Shown: positions 1-7,301 of the stretch, one piece after another | Position numbering within the stretch: position 1 is the stretch's first letter | Layout: every line of letters starts with the position of its first letter | NCBI GenBank assembly: GCA_946415365.1 | Contig: CAMKSE010000026.1 | Span: 1-46,452, forward strand | DNA length: 46,452 nt | From: an uncultured Prevotellaceae bacterium | GTDB lineage: Bacteria > Bacteroidota > Bacteroidia > Bacteroidales > Bacteroidaceae | Reading direction: 5' to 3' | Made by a program: the position numbers and the translations under genes | Notes under the pieces: model-generated | The model's database searches: none | What the model was told of the DNA's origin: nothing | The model's input: only the letters and a program-made list of their open reading frames with translations

Positions 1-40
<40 letters not shown>

Positions 41-320
41 ATAAATTTTATGTCTGCGACAGAAAATTTATACGAGCTTCCGTCGTCGCTCGGCACAGCT
101 CAAGTAAACTTGGCTCTGCACTCGCTCCTGGGAAACTTGTAAAATCTTCTATCAGCGTAATCTGTCTCAGAACGACTATCCAAATTCAAGAAATTGAAAC
201 GGTTCGTTTCCTAATTACCCAACATATAAATAAATATATGTCGCTTCTTGTACTACTTCTGTCTATGTAAATCTGTCAAAGAACTCCTTCTTAAAGTGCC
301 TCCATCGCTGAAAGCGGGTG
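41..320 (-). other. rRNA operon leader (5' external transcribed spacer)
   Basis: This gene-free stretch between the rrn promoter and 16S holds no credible ORF. On the minus strand it contains a boxA-like antitermination element (GTTCTTTGACA, 284-274) close to the promoter and a perfect 6-bp hairpin (196-210, GAAACG/CGTTTC). A GC-richer imperfect inverted repeat lies at 84-125. The boxA assignment rests on similarity to rrn leaders of other bacteria. Confidence 0.7.
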
Positions 321-351
321 CAAAGGTACAAACTTTTTCCGAACCCACAAA
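321..351 (-). promoter_or_regulatory. rRNA operon promoter
   Basis: On the minus strand, TTTG (351-348), a 19-bp spacer and TACCTTTG (328-321) match the Bacteroidetes housekeeping promoter TTTG-N19-TAnnTTTG. Transcription should start near 317, giving a leader of about 275 nt before 16S. Confidence 0.85.
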
Positions 352-549
352 ACTTTTCCAAGGATTTTTTTGATTTTTGAGTGTAATATTTTCACTTCTT
401 GACAAAAATCAAGACCGAAAATAAGCTACACCTTATTGTATATAATAGAGTTACAGTTTAAAGGTTTAATAACAATTAACGCCACACGATACAAGATTTC
501 ACAATATTCAGCGTTTATTTGAATAGACAGTCATAAATACATTAAGAAT
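352..549. other. AT-rich intergenic region, no gene seen
   Basis: The region lies between the divergent rrn promoter and the lipoprotein gene at 550. It is AT-rich. No clean TAnnTTTG box could be placed in front of the lipoprotein gene, and no hairpin or repeat stands out. Confidence 0.5.
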
Positions 550-1101
550 ATGAAGAAAATTAAAATTTTGAGTATCGCAATGATGATGGTTACGGCTCTC
601 TCCCTCACCTCCTGCAATAGCAGCGAGCCCGAATGGGCTGACTCGGAGGCTCACGAGAAGACGGAACAACTGCGGGAGCAATACACACCGTTCATCTTAG
701 GCACGTGGCACTACGAGAAAGTCCTTGAAAAGAAACGGGCATTCGAGCAGCTGACGTTCAACGCAGACGGAACGCTCAGCGGACTGCGCAAATGGCAGAC
801 ACGACAACTCGTAACCATTGACGGCAAGGAACAATACACCGACTGGGAGGATATACCTGACGAGAACGGCACTTTCATCGGTACATGGTCGCTTCAGTGG
901 GAAAGAAACGTCAAGGGCGTGGGCGAGAACCGAATCATTCTATATGCTCAATGGGGCGACAAGAACAACCCCATCATTGCCTACAGCCACAATCCGCTCT
1001 TTGGTTATGCCGACACAACCACTTTACAATTCGCAGGCTATTGGCAGAACAGCGACGGCTGGACAAACTACGAGCGCGGCGAGGCTGAACCAAGTTTCTA
1101 G
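550..1101 (+). CDS. Hypothetical lipoprotein
   Basis: A 183-aa protein with an N-terminal signal peptide ending in a lipobox (LTSC, Cys22), so it should be lipid-anchored in the cell envelope. The mature part has a segment resembling lipocalin-like or META-type small beta-barrels of Bacteroidales (FILGTWHYE... FNADGTLSG... GTWSLQWE), but no family can be assigned with certainty. It ends well before the next promoter (1181), so it appears monocistronic. Function unknown. Confidence 0.75.
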   Translation: MKKIKILSIAMMMVTALSLTSCNSSEPEWADSEAHEKTEQLREQYTPFILGTWHYEKVLEKKRAFEQLTFNADGTLSGLRKWQTRQLVTIDGKEQYTDWEDIPDENGTFIGTWSLQWERNVKGVGENRIILYAQWGDKNNPIIAYSHNPLFGYADTTTLQFAGYWQNSDGWTNYERGEAEPSF

Positions 1102-1180
1102 TATTCATCCATCAATAGTAGCAACGGGGCGTACTTAGGGAATTCAGCACACAAAGATCACTATTTTGAATAAATAATCT

Positions 1181-1188
1181 TACCTTTG
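1181..1188 (+). promoter_or_regulatory. -7 promoter box for the ECF sigma operon
   Basis: TACCTTTG fits TAnnTTTG. No TTTG lies at the usual 19-20 bp upstream (the nearest is at 1165-1168). The upstream element may therefore be weak, or the promoter may partly depend on another sigma factor. The expected leader is about 100 nt. Confidence 0.55.
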
Positions 1189-1293
1189 TAACAAAAGGTG
1201 CTAAAATCTCGTTTGTACAAATAGAAGGACTCATCGATGAACAACTTCAGAGTGAAGATAACTTAATTTGTCAAACGTAAAATTTGAATTGTT

Positions 1294-1794
1294 ATGAAGC
1301 ATACATTATTCATAAAGGTAGCTCTTTACGCTGCTATCATGCTCACTTCAACTGGTGCGAATGCATCAAACAAAGACTTCAAGAAGTTGGCTAAGATTAA
1401 TGGTGTGGAGCATGTCCACATTGGCAAGTTTCTGATTAACCTCGCTGCAAAGAATGGGGAAAACATCAACTTGGGTGAGAATATCATCGTCGGGGACAAG
1501 TCAGGCAACATACTTAAGAAGATAGACTCAATAGATGTTTATACCAGTGAAGAGAAAAATACTATAGAACAACTGAGTCAGCATGTCCGAAGTATTCTGG
1601 ACGGGAACGGCTGGGAGTCGCTCATCAATATGACAGACGAGGACGGCGAAAAGGTAAAAATCTATCAGAACCAACATGGCAAGCACACCACCGTCATCAT
1701 CTTTGCAGAAGAGGACGGCGAGGCTTCGCTGGTAGTCATTGACGGCAAACTTGATATGGCCCAATTGATGGAGCAAATGAGTAAAGAAAACTAA
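1294..1794 (+). CDS. DUF4252 secreted protein (first copy)
   Basis: A 166-aa protein with a signal peptide (about residues 1-25, ending ANAS) followed by a DUF4252-type domain. It shares with the second copy at 2702 the order 'F.K.A...GV.HV.I.KF......', a central 'I.....YTSEEK' block and a C-terminal 'V.IF.EEDGEASLVVIDGKL' strand pair. DUF4252 proteins are Bacteroidetes-specific, probably periplasmic, and of unknown function. The gene is the first of a four-gene unit and ends 7 nt before the sigma factor gene. A role in sensing or responding to an envelope signal for that sigma factor is inference from position. Confidence 0.8.
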   Translation: MKHTLFIKVALYAAIMLTSTGANASNKDFKKLAKINGVEHVHIGKFLINLAAKNGENINLGENIIVGDKSGNILKKIDSIDVYTSEEKNTIEQLSQHVRSILDGNGWESLINMTDEDGEKVKIYQNQHGKHTTVIIFAEEDGEASLVVIDGKLDMAQLMEQMSKEN

Positions 1795-1801
1795 ACCCCT
1801 G

Positions 1802-2314
1802 ATGGACGCACAGGAGTTCAAGCAACGGTTCATGCCCCACTATAAGCTGCTCTACAGGGTTGCTTACCATCTGACAGGCAATGCACAGGATGCCGAAGAC
1901 CTGCTACAGGATATGTACCTGAAACTATGGCAGAAGCGCGACGACCTGCCCAACGAGGCGATGAAGGAGGCTTATCTCGTGACCATGATGCGACGCCTGT
2001 TCATTGACCAGCGACGATTGAAACACATTGACGCCTCAGCAGAACTGAAGGAAGAACTCTCACCGCCAGACGAACGGAACCTAGACCATCAGATGGACAC
2101 TAAAGACGAGGCCCAACAGATGGAAGGACTCATCAGCGAACTACCCGAAAGAGACGGAAAGATCATCCGGATGCACCTGATAGAAGACCGCTCCTACGAA
2201 GAGATAGAACAGGACACAAGACTCTCGCAAGGCAACATCCGCATCATAATGATGCGAACAAAACAGAAACTGAAACAACAATTCATAAAAATAACGAAGA
2301 CATGGACGAACTGA
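1802..2314 (+). CDS. ECF-type RNA polymerase sigma factor
   Basis: A 170-aa sigma-70 family protein with only regions 2 and 4, as expected of the extracytoplasmic function group. Region 2 spans about residues 10-75 (GNAQDAEDLLQDMYLKLWQ and a basic -10-binding helix, YLVTMMRRLFIDQRR). Region 4 spans about 110-160 (LPERDGKIIRMHLIEDRSYEEIEQ then a helix-turn-helix). The gene overlaps the next one, a putative anti-sigma, by 13 nt. This arrangement suggests translational coupling and a sigma/anti-sigma pair. Which promoter it recognises cannot be seen. Confidence 0.93.
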   Translation: MDAQEFKQRFMPHYKLLYRVAYHLTGNAQDAEDLLQDMYLKLWQKRDDLPNEAMKEAYLVTMMRRLFIDQRRLKHIDASAELKEELSPPDERNLDHQMDTKDEAQQMEGLISELPERDGKIIRMHLIEDRSYEEIEQDTRLSQGNIRIIMMRTKQKLKQQFIKITKTWTN

Positions 2315-2700
2315 ATCTTGAAACATTGGAACGCATCCCCATTCCCGAAGGGCTGGAAGAACGACTTTCAGCGAAGATTGACGAATGGGAACTCGAGGAG
2401 AGACAGCAGAAGGCCCAGCGCCGTCGTCTGCTGCCCAGCACCGTGCGCTATACGGCTGTCGCTGCCAGTGTCGCCCTCGTCTTCGGTATTGGGTATCACT
2501 ACATGCGACAGGAAGAATCAGTCAACCCTGCCGAATTGGACACCTATCACGACCCTGTGCTGGCACAACAGGAGGCCGAGCGCGCCCTGAACCTGCTGGC
2601 TGCCAACTTGAACAAGGGCATGGGACATCTGGAAAAGGCAAAAGCCCTGAGCGACAAGGCCGAGAACACATTAAACAAACAACTAAATGCATTGAAATAA
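2302..2700 (+). CDS. Single-pass membrane protein, probable anti-sigma factor
   Basis: A 132-aa protein with a charged cytoplasmic N-terminal part (1-47), one transmembrane helix (about 48-67, RYTAVAASVALVFGIGYHY) and an extracytoplasmic tail that looks helical. It starts inside the sigma gene (13-nt overlap). The topology and coupling fit an anti-sigma factor holding the ECF sigma at the membrane. No recognised zinc-binding anti-sigma motif (HxxxCxxC) is visible, so this is assigned from position and topology, not family. Confidence 0.65.
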   Translation: MDELNLETLERIPIPEGLEERLSAKIDEWELEERQQKAQRRRLLPSTVRYTAVAASVALVFGIGYHYMRQEESVNPAELDTYHDPVLAQQEAERALNLLAANLNKGMGHLEKAKALSDKAENTLNKQLNALK

Positions 2701-2701
2701 A

Positions 2702-3169
2702 ATGAAACAGAAAATGACAAGAGCACTGCTTTGCATATTGGTGGCAATGGCAAGCCTCACCGTCAACGCTCAAGTAAAAGCGTTCGAGAAATATGCTGAC
2801 ATGAAGAATGTGTCATACGTGTACATCTCCAAATATATGTTGGGAATGGCCAGCAAAACAGCAACGCCCTCAGTACCTGGTGTCGACATGAAAAGCCTGG
2901 CCAGCAAACTTACAGGCATACAGATTATCAGTTCAGAAGAAAAAACGGCACGTGAGAAATTAAAGATTGACGTTAAGCAAATCCTTGCACGCGATAAGTA
3001 TGAAGTGCTGATGCAGATCAGGGAAGATGACAGCAAAGTGGATATCTACCACTGCGTAGGCAAGCAGCAGTCCGTTGTTGTCATGTTAATGGACGAGGAT
3101 GACAGCGCAACAGTAATGATCTTCTCAGGCAACTTTACCTTGGACGATGTCATGAGAATGACGAAATAA
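2702..3169 (+). CDS. DUF4252 secreted protein (second copy)
   Basis: A 155-aa protein with a signal peptide (about 1-23, ending VNAQ) and a DUF4252 domain (FEKYADMKNVSYVYISKYML..., then a C-terminal VVVMLMDEDDSATVMIFSGNF strand pair). It begins 1 nt after the anti-sigma candidate and closes the four-gene unit. It is clearly paralogous to the protein at 1294, but similarity is limited to the domain pattern, so the duplication is old or the two are specialised. Function unknown. Confidence 0.82.
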   Translation: MKQKMTRALLCILVAMASLTVNAQVKAFEKYADMKNVSYVYISKYMLGMASKTATPSVPGVDMKSLASKLTGIQIISSEEKTAREKLKIDVKQILARDKYEVLMQIREDDSKVDIYHCVGKQQSVVVMLMDEDDSATVMIFSGNFTLDDVMRMTK

Positions 3170-3227
3170 CTAATCTCAACACCCCCAAGACTAGCCACGA
3201 GTACAGACAGTCGAGTATTGTAGTGCC

Positions 3228-3290
3228 TGCAAAAAGGTAGAGAGCTTTGCAGAAAGGCAGAGAGAGCCTAGCAGAAAGGTAGAGAGATAC
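3228..3290. repeat. Three ~21-bp direct repeats (GCARAAAGGYAGAGAG core)
   Basis: Units at 3228-3247, 3248-3268 and 3269-3290 share the core GC-A-RAAAGG-Y-AGAGAG with a period of 20-22 bp. They lie in the 289-bp gap between the DUF4252 gene and the HU-like gene. No ORF runs through them. Confidence 0.85.
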
Positions 3291-3309
3291 TAAGTAAAGC
3301 TTGAATCTT

Positions 3310-3381
3310 GTCGGGATTCGTTAAAATCCTGGCAGGATTTATTAAAATCGCGACCGGATTTGATAAAATCGCGTCAGGATT
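3310..3381. repeat. 21-bp tandem repeat array with palindromic core
   Basis: Three exact-period units at 3310-3330, 3331-3351 and 3352-3372, plus a partial fourth (3373-3381), follow the pattern G-N-C-N-GGATT-N3-TAAAATCN2. Adjacent units create an inverted repeat (AATCCTggcAGGATT, 3326-3340). The array ends just upstream of the -33 region of the HU-like gene, the position expected for an operator. Confidence 0.85.
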
Positions 3382-3404
3382 ATCTGTTTTTCAGATGTTT
3401 TGAT

Positions 3405-3412
3405 TATCTTTG
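3405..3412 (+). promoter_or_regulatory. -7 promoter box of the HU-like gene
   Basis: TATCTTTG fits TAnnTTTG. A near -33 element (TCTG, 3383-3386) lies 18 bp upstream, directly after the 21-bp array. Predicted transcription start is near 3416, about 43 nt before the ATG at 3459. Confidence 0.7.
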
Positions 3413-3458
3413 CACCTTAACAAGCAATTTTCATTACGTAATCAAACAATTTATCACT

Positions 3459-4082
3459 ATGTACGCGAAATATATCAAGCAAGAAATTCCCGATTTGAAC
3501 GGGACAGGACGGACGCAGGCCTACTACAAGATGGAGCTGACACCGAAGACCTTTGAGCAGTTTATAAGCCAGTGTGCCCGCGAAGGCAGGATGGAAGAAG
3601 CCCACATCTTAGGCGTCCTGAGATTAGTGAGTGAGAAGTTGGCTTTGTGTATGGCAGAAGGCTATTCCGTGAAGATCAATGGCATCGGCACCTTCCACGC
3701 AAAACTCGGCGTAAGGAGTGACATGCTGCAGGATGCCTTCGAAGAAGGTGAGCCTACGCATAATGCCAAAAGCATCACCGTGACTGGCGTGTCGTTCAGG
3801 GCCGACCCCGACCTCACAGATGCCACACGCCGGAAATGTGTGCTGGAGAAAGGAGGCGTAAGCCGAATTCGCAAGACGAAGTTTACGCTTGAAGAGCGCA
3901 TTCAGAAAGCCCGCAAGTTCCTCGAAACTAATATGTTCATGAGGGTGCCCGACTATGTACGCCTGACAGGCCTTTCACGTACTTCTGCAACCAAAGAGCT
4001 GCGGCAATTGGCGCTCAATCCCTCATCAGGCATCACAAGCAGAGGAAGCCGGAGCCAGAAATACTACGTATTGAGGAAATGA
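3459..4082 (+). CDS. HU-like DNA-binding protein with C-terminal winged-helix-like extension
   Basis: Starting at the ATG at 3459 gives 207 aa. An upstream in-frame TTG at 3360 would place the start before the promoter box at 3405, so it is rejected. The N-terminal ~125 residues follow the Bacteroidetes HU-like fold (ELTPKTFEQFISQ... VSEKLALCMAEGYSVKINGIGTFHAKLG...). The C-terminal ~65 residues (RVPDYVRLTGLSRTSATKELRQL ... GSRSQKYYVLRK) look like a helix-turn-helix or winged helix. It probably binds or bends DNA. Two arrays of ~21-bp repeats lie immediately upstream of its promoter, which makes autoregulation plausible. No target can be named. Confidence 0.82.
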   Translation: MYAKYIKQEIPDLNGTGRTQAYYKMELTPKTFEQFISQCAREGRMEEAHILGVLRLVSEKLALCMAEGYSVKINGIGTFHAKLGVRSDMLQDAFEEGEPTHNAKSITVTGVSFRADPDLTDATRRKCVLEKGGVSRIRKTKFTLEERIQKARKFLETNMFMRVPDYVRLTGLSRTSATKELRQLALNPSSGITSRGSRSQKYYVLRK

Positions 4083-4134
4083 GCATTTCTTAGTTAATTT
4101 CTGATAAAACGATGGTTATTGGCGGAAAAGTTAG

Positions 4135-4142
4135 TACCTTTG
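4135..4142 (+). promoter_or_regulatory. -7 promoter box for tsaB and the downstream run
   Basis: TACCTTTG fits TAnnTTTG; the -33 element is not clear. It lies 30 nt before the chosen tsaB ATG and downstream of the longer in-frame TTG start at 4119, which excludes that start. Confidence 0.7.
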
Positions 4143-4172
4143 CACCTTATTAATAAAGAAGACGAAGAAAGA

Positions 4173-4874
4173 ATGTCGACGATCTTACATATAGAGACCA
4201 GCACGAATGTGTGTTCTGTAGCAGTGTCGGAAGACTCACAGGTAATCTTCCAGCAAGACGACCACAGCGGGCTGGGGCATGCGGAAAAACTGGGAACGAT
4301 GGTGGACGAGGCCCTCTCGTTTACCGACAACCACGCCATTCCTTTCGATGCCGTAGCAGTTAGTTGTGGCCCTGGCTCATATACAGGTCTGCGCATCGGA
4401 GTATCGATGGCAAAGGGCATCTGTTATGGCAGAGATCTGAAACTGATTGCCGTGCCAACACTCGAATTATTATGTGTGCCGGTACTGCTGCGTGAACTGG
4501 CTGAAGACGACGCTCTACTTTGTCCTATGCTCGACGCAAGGAGAATGGAGGTTTATGCGGGCATCTACACACGGGCATTGAAACCCGTCAGGGAGATTGG
4601 CGCCGACATCGTGACAGAGGAAACCTATAAGGAATATCTTGATGCGCACCCCGTGTATTTCTTCGGCAATGGTGCTCAGAAATGTATGGAGACCATCAAT
4701 CACCCGAATGCCCACCTGATAGAAGGCATCGAACCGCAGGCAAAATGGATGCAGCCTCTAGCTGAACGCCGACTGTGGAACGGAGAGACAGAAGACGTTG
4801 CTTACTTCACGCCCTTTTATCTGAAGGACTTCGTAGCCAAGCGACCGAAAGACTTATTGAACATTGAACATTGA
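4173..4874 (+). CDS. tsaB: tRNA threonylcarbamoyladenosine biosynthesis protein TsaB
   Basis: A 233-aa protein, normal length for TsaB. It has the ASKHA-type N-terminus (ILHIETSTNVCSVAVS), the 'GHAEKL' segment and the hallmark SCGPGSYTGLRIGVSMAKG at about residues 68-86. TsaB is the non-catalytic partner of TsaD in making the t6A37 modification of ANN-decoding tRNAs in the cytoplasm. ATG 4173 is chosen because the promoter box lies at 4135. It is the first gene of a housekeeping run and ends 7 nt before the DUF4290 start. Confidence 0.93.
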   Translation: MSTILHIETSTNVCSVAVSEDSQVIFQQDDHSGLGHAEKLGTMVDEALSFTDNHAIPFDAVAVSCGPGSYTGLRIGVSMAKGICYGRDLKLIAVPTLELLCVPVLLRELAEDDALLCPMLDARRMEVYAGIYTRALKPVREIGADIVTEETYKEYLDAHPVYFFGNGAQKCMETINHPNAHLIEGIEPQAKWMQPLAERRLWNGETEDVAYFTPFYLKDFVAKRPKDLLNIEH

Positions 4875-4881
4875 AGATGAT

Positions 4882-5478
4882 ATGAATATCAAAGGATTAG
4901 ACTACAACACCCATCGTGAGAAACTCTTGATGCCTGAGTATGGCCGGGAGATTCAAAAGATGGTAGATTATGCCGTCAGCCTCACTGACAAGCAGGAGCG
5001 CCAGAACTGTGCCTGCGAGATTATCAGAATGATGGAGACAAAGGTACCCGACCTGCGCGAGAACGCAAACTACGAGCAGACACTCTGGGACCATCTTTAC
5101 CTGATGAGCCACAAGCAGCTTGACATCGACTGGCCCTTCGACGTCAGCGAGGCCGAGAAAATCCACAACAAACCCAATGTCATCCCTTTGCCACAGGAGA
5201 GCATCCAGCTGCGCCACTATGGCAAGCTACTTGAGGAGCTTTTCGAAAAGCTCAAGGAGATGCCCGCAGGTGAGGAACGTGACTCGTTGGCCAACTACAC
5301 GGCTAACCAGATGAAGCGCAACTTGCTGACCTGGGGACACGGTTCGATGAGTGACGAGAAAGTGGCTGACGATCTGGCACGATTGACGGATGGAGTCATC
5401 CAGCTAGACCTGACGAAGCTCAGGCTCGACAAGGTGACTGCCATTGAAGACCCCAAAACAAAGAAGAAAAAGAAATAG
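4882..5478 (+). CDS. DUF4290 family protein
   Basis: A 198-aa soluble, charged protein from ATG 4882 (an in-frame TTG at 4864 overlaps the tsaB end and is less likely). The pattern (DYNTHREKLLMPEYGREIQ, ANYEQTLWDHLYLMSHKQLDIDWPF, MKRNLLTWG, then a poly-Lys tail) is that of the Bacteroidetes DUF4290 family. No signal peptide or catalytic motif is visible, so it is cytoplasmic with unknown function. It lies 9 nt before murA, and its place beside murA and rimM suggests co-expression with envelope and ribosome genes. Confidence 0.85.
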   Translation: MNIKGLDYNTHREKLLMPEYGREIQKMVDYAVSLTDKQERQNCACEIIRMMETKVPDLRENANYEQTLWDHLYLMSHKQLDIDWPFDVSEAEKIHNKPNVIPLPQESIQLRHYGKLLEELFEKLKEMPAGEERDSLANYTANQMKRNLLTWGHGSMSDEKVADDLARLTDGVIQLDLTKLRLDKVTAIEDPKTKKKKK

Positions 5479-5487
5479 CACGCATCT

Positions 5488-6795
5488 ATGGCATCATTTA
5501 TCATTGAGGGAGGTCATCCGCTGAGCGGAACAATCAGTCCACAGGGCGCCAAAAACGAGGCTCTGCAGGTGATTTGCGCCTCGCTGCTGACAAGTGAGAA
5601 GGTGACTATCCACAATATCCCCAACATCCGCGACGTAAATAATCTGATCCAGTTACTTCGCGACATCGGCGTTAAGGTGGAAAAGACGGCAGATGCCTAT
5701 ACCTTTCAGGCCGACGAACTGAACCTCAGTTATCTGGAGAGCGACGAGTTCGTACAGAAATGTGCTGCCCTGCGTGGTAGTGTGCTGATGATCGGTCCGC
5801 TCTTAGCCCGGATGGGCAAGGCAGTCATTACCAAGCCTGGTGGTGACAAAATCGGGCGCAGACGTCTTGACACCCATTTCCTTGGTTTCCAGAAACTTGG
5901 AGCAAAGTTCAACCATGTGCCGAGGCGCGATGTCTACGAGATTACCGCTAAGCGCCTCAAGGGAACAGACATGCTGCTTGACGAGGCCTCTGTGACTGGT
6001 ACCGCCAATATCGTGATGGCTGCCGTTTTTGCCAAAGGCACTACCACCATCTACAACGCTGCCTGCGAACCCTATCTGCAGCAACTCTGTCACCTGTTGA
6101 ACAAAATGGGTGCTCACATCAGCGGCATCGCTTCGAATCTGCTGACTATCGTAGGCGTGAATGAGTTGCATGGAGCAGAACACAAGGTCCTGCCCGACAT
6201 GATCGAGGTAGGCTCGTTCATTGGTATGGCTGCAATGTGTGGCGACGGCATAAGAATAAAGGATGTCTCTGTGAACAACCTCGGCATTATTCCTGACGCC
6301 TTCAGACGTTTGGGCGTGAAGATAAAGGTAGAGGGAGACGATCTGATCATTCCCCGCCAGCGGCATTATGAGGTACAGTCGTTCATCGACGGCACGATTA
6401 TGACCCTCGCAGATGCACCTTGGCCAGGACTTACTCCCGACCTGCTGTCTGTACTGATAGTAGTGGCCACTCAAGCACGTGGATCTGTGCTCTTCCACCA
6501 GAAGATGTTCGAGAGCCGACTCTTTTTCGTTGACAAACTCATCGACATGGGGGCACAGATTATTCTATGTGATCCCCACAGGGCAGTGGTCGTAGGTCAC
6601 GACCGTAAGGTCTGTCTGAGAGGTGGACGTATGTCGAGTCCGGACATCCGTGCCGGCATCGCGCTGCTGATTGCCGCTATGAGTGCCAATGGCTCGAGCC
6701 GCATAGAAAACATAGAACAGATAGACCGCGGCTACGAGAACATTGAGACTCGCCTCAATGCCCTTGGAGCCAAAATCATAAGAAGTGAAAAGTGA
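5488..6795 (+). CDS. murA: UDP-N-acetylglucosamine 1-carboxyvinyltransferase (MurA), Asp-type active site
   Basis: A 435-aa EPSP-synthase-fold enzyme for the first committed step of peptidoglycan synthesis: it transfers enolpyruvate from PEP to UDP-GlcNAc in the cytoplasm. Visible family features are SPQGAKNEALQ near the N-terminus, the active-site loop at 117-126 (PGGDKIGRRR), and the C-terminal DIRAGIALLIAAMSANG block. The loop residue that is Cys115 in E. coli MurA is Asp120 here (codon GAC at 5845-5847). Cys-to-Asp MurA enzymes remain active and are known to resist fosfomycin. Its stop codon overlaps the rimM start by 4 nt. Confidence 0.96.
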   Translation: MASFIIEGGHPLSGTISPQGAKNEALQVICASLLTSEKVTIHNIPNIRDVNNLIQLLRDIGVKVEKTADAYTFQADELNLSYLESDEFVQKCAALRGSVLMIGPLLARMGKAVITKPGGDKIGRRRLDTHFLGFQKLGAKFNHVPRRDVYEITAKRLKGTDMLLDEASVTGTANIVMAAVFAKGTTTIYNAACEPYLQQLCHLLNKMGAHISGIASNLLTIVGVNELHGAEHKVLPDMIEVGSFIGMAAMCGDGIRIKDVSVNNLGIIPDAFRRLGVKIKVEGDDLIIPRQRHYEVQSFIDGTIMTLADAPWPGLTPDLLSVLIVVATQARGSVLFHQKMFESRLFFVDKLIDMGAQIILCDPHRAVVVGHDRKVCLRGGRMSSPDIRAGIALLIAAMSANGSSRIENIEQIDRGYENIETRLNALGAKIIRSEK

Positions 6796-7301
6796 TTAAG
6801 GAAGAAGAGGTTTACAAGATAGGCAGGCTGGGCAAAACCCACGGTGTGAGAGGCGACATCTCGTTTCTTTTTGACGATGACATCTTCGACCGTACCGATG
6901 CCGACTACCTCATCATAAAAGTCGACGGCATCCTGGTACCCTTCTTCATTGAGGAATACCGTTTCAAGAGCGACTCCAATGCCATCGTGAAGTTCGATGG
7001 TATCGACACGCAGGAACGGGCCCGTGAACTGACAGGCTGCGACGTCTATTTCCCAAGAGAGCTCGCCGATAGTGGCGATGGCAGTCTCTCATGGTCTGCC
7101 CTCGCAGGCTTCGACATCATCAATGCACAGAGTGGGAAGTCTGTAGGCAGGATTGCTTCTGTCGATGACAGCACACTCAACACACTCTTCGAACTAGAGG
7201 ACGGCCGTCTGATTCCTGCCTCGGAAGAACTGATAACCAGTTTTGATAAAGACAACAGAACGATAACAATTGACTTGCCGGAAGGCATCTTAGAATTATG
7301 A
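6792..7301 (+). CDS. rimM: Ribosome maturation factor RimM
   Basis: A 169-aa protein of standard RimM length. The N-terminal RimM domain carries KIGRLGKTHGVRGDISF, and a PRC-barrel-like second half ends in a typical LIPASEELITSFD... LPEGILEL. RimM assists 30S maturation near the 16S 3' head domain. It starts with GTG at 6792, overlapping the murA stop (GTGA), and its own stop overlaps the dxr ATG (ATGA at 7298), so the three genes should be translationally coupled. Confidence 0.94.
   Translation: MIKEEEVYKIGRLGKTHGVRGDISFLFDDDIFDRTDADYLIIKVDGILVPFFIEEYRFKSDSNAIVKFDGIDTQERARELTGCDVYFPRELADSGDGSLSWSALAGFDIINAQSGKSVGRIASVDDSTLNTLFELEDGRLIPASEELITSFDKDNRTITIDLPEGILEL

Noticed and set aside
3310..3381. 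Possible CRISPR array
   Set aside because: The units are tandem 21-bp repeats without spacers and no cas genes are near.
5803..6498. 231-aa minus-strand frame inside murA
   Set aside because: Shadow frame; murA is full length with all family motifs.
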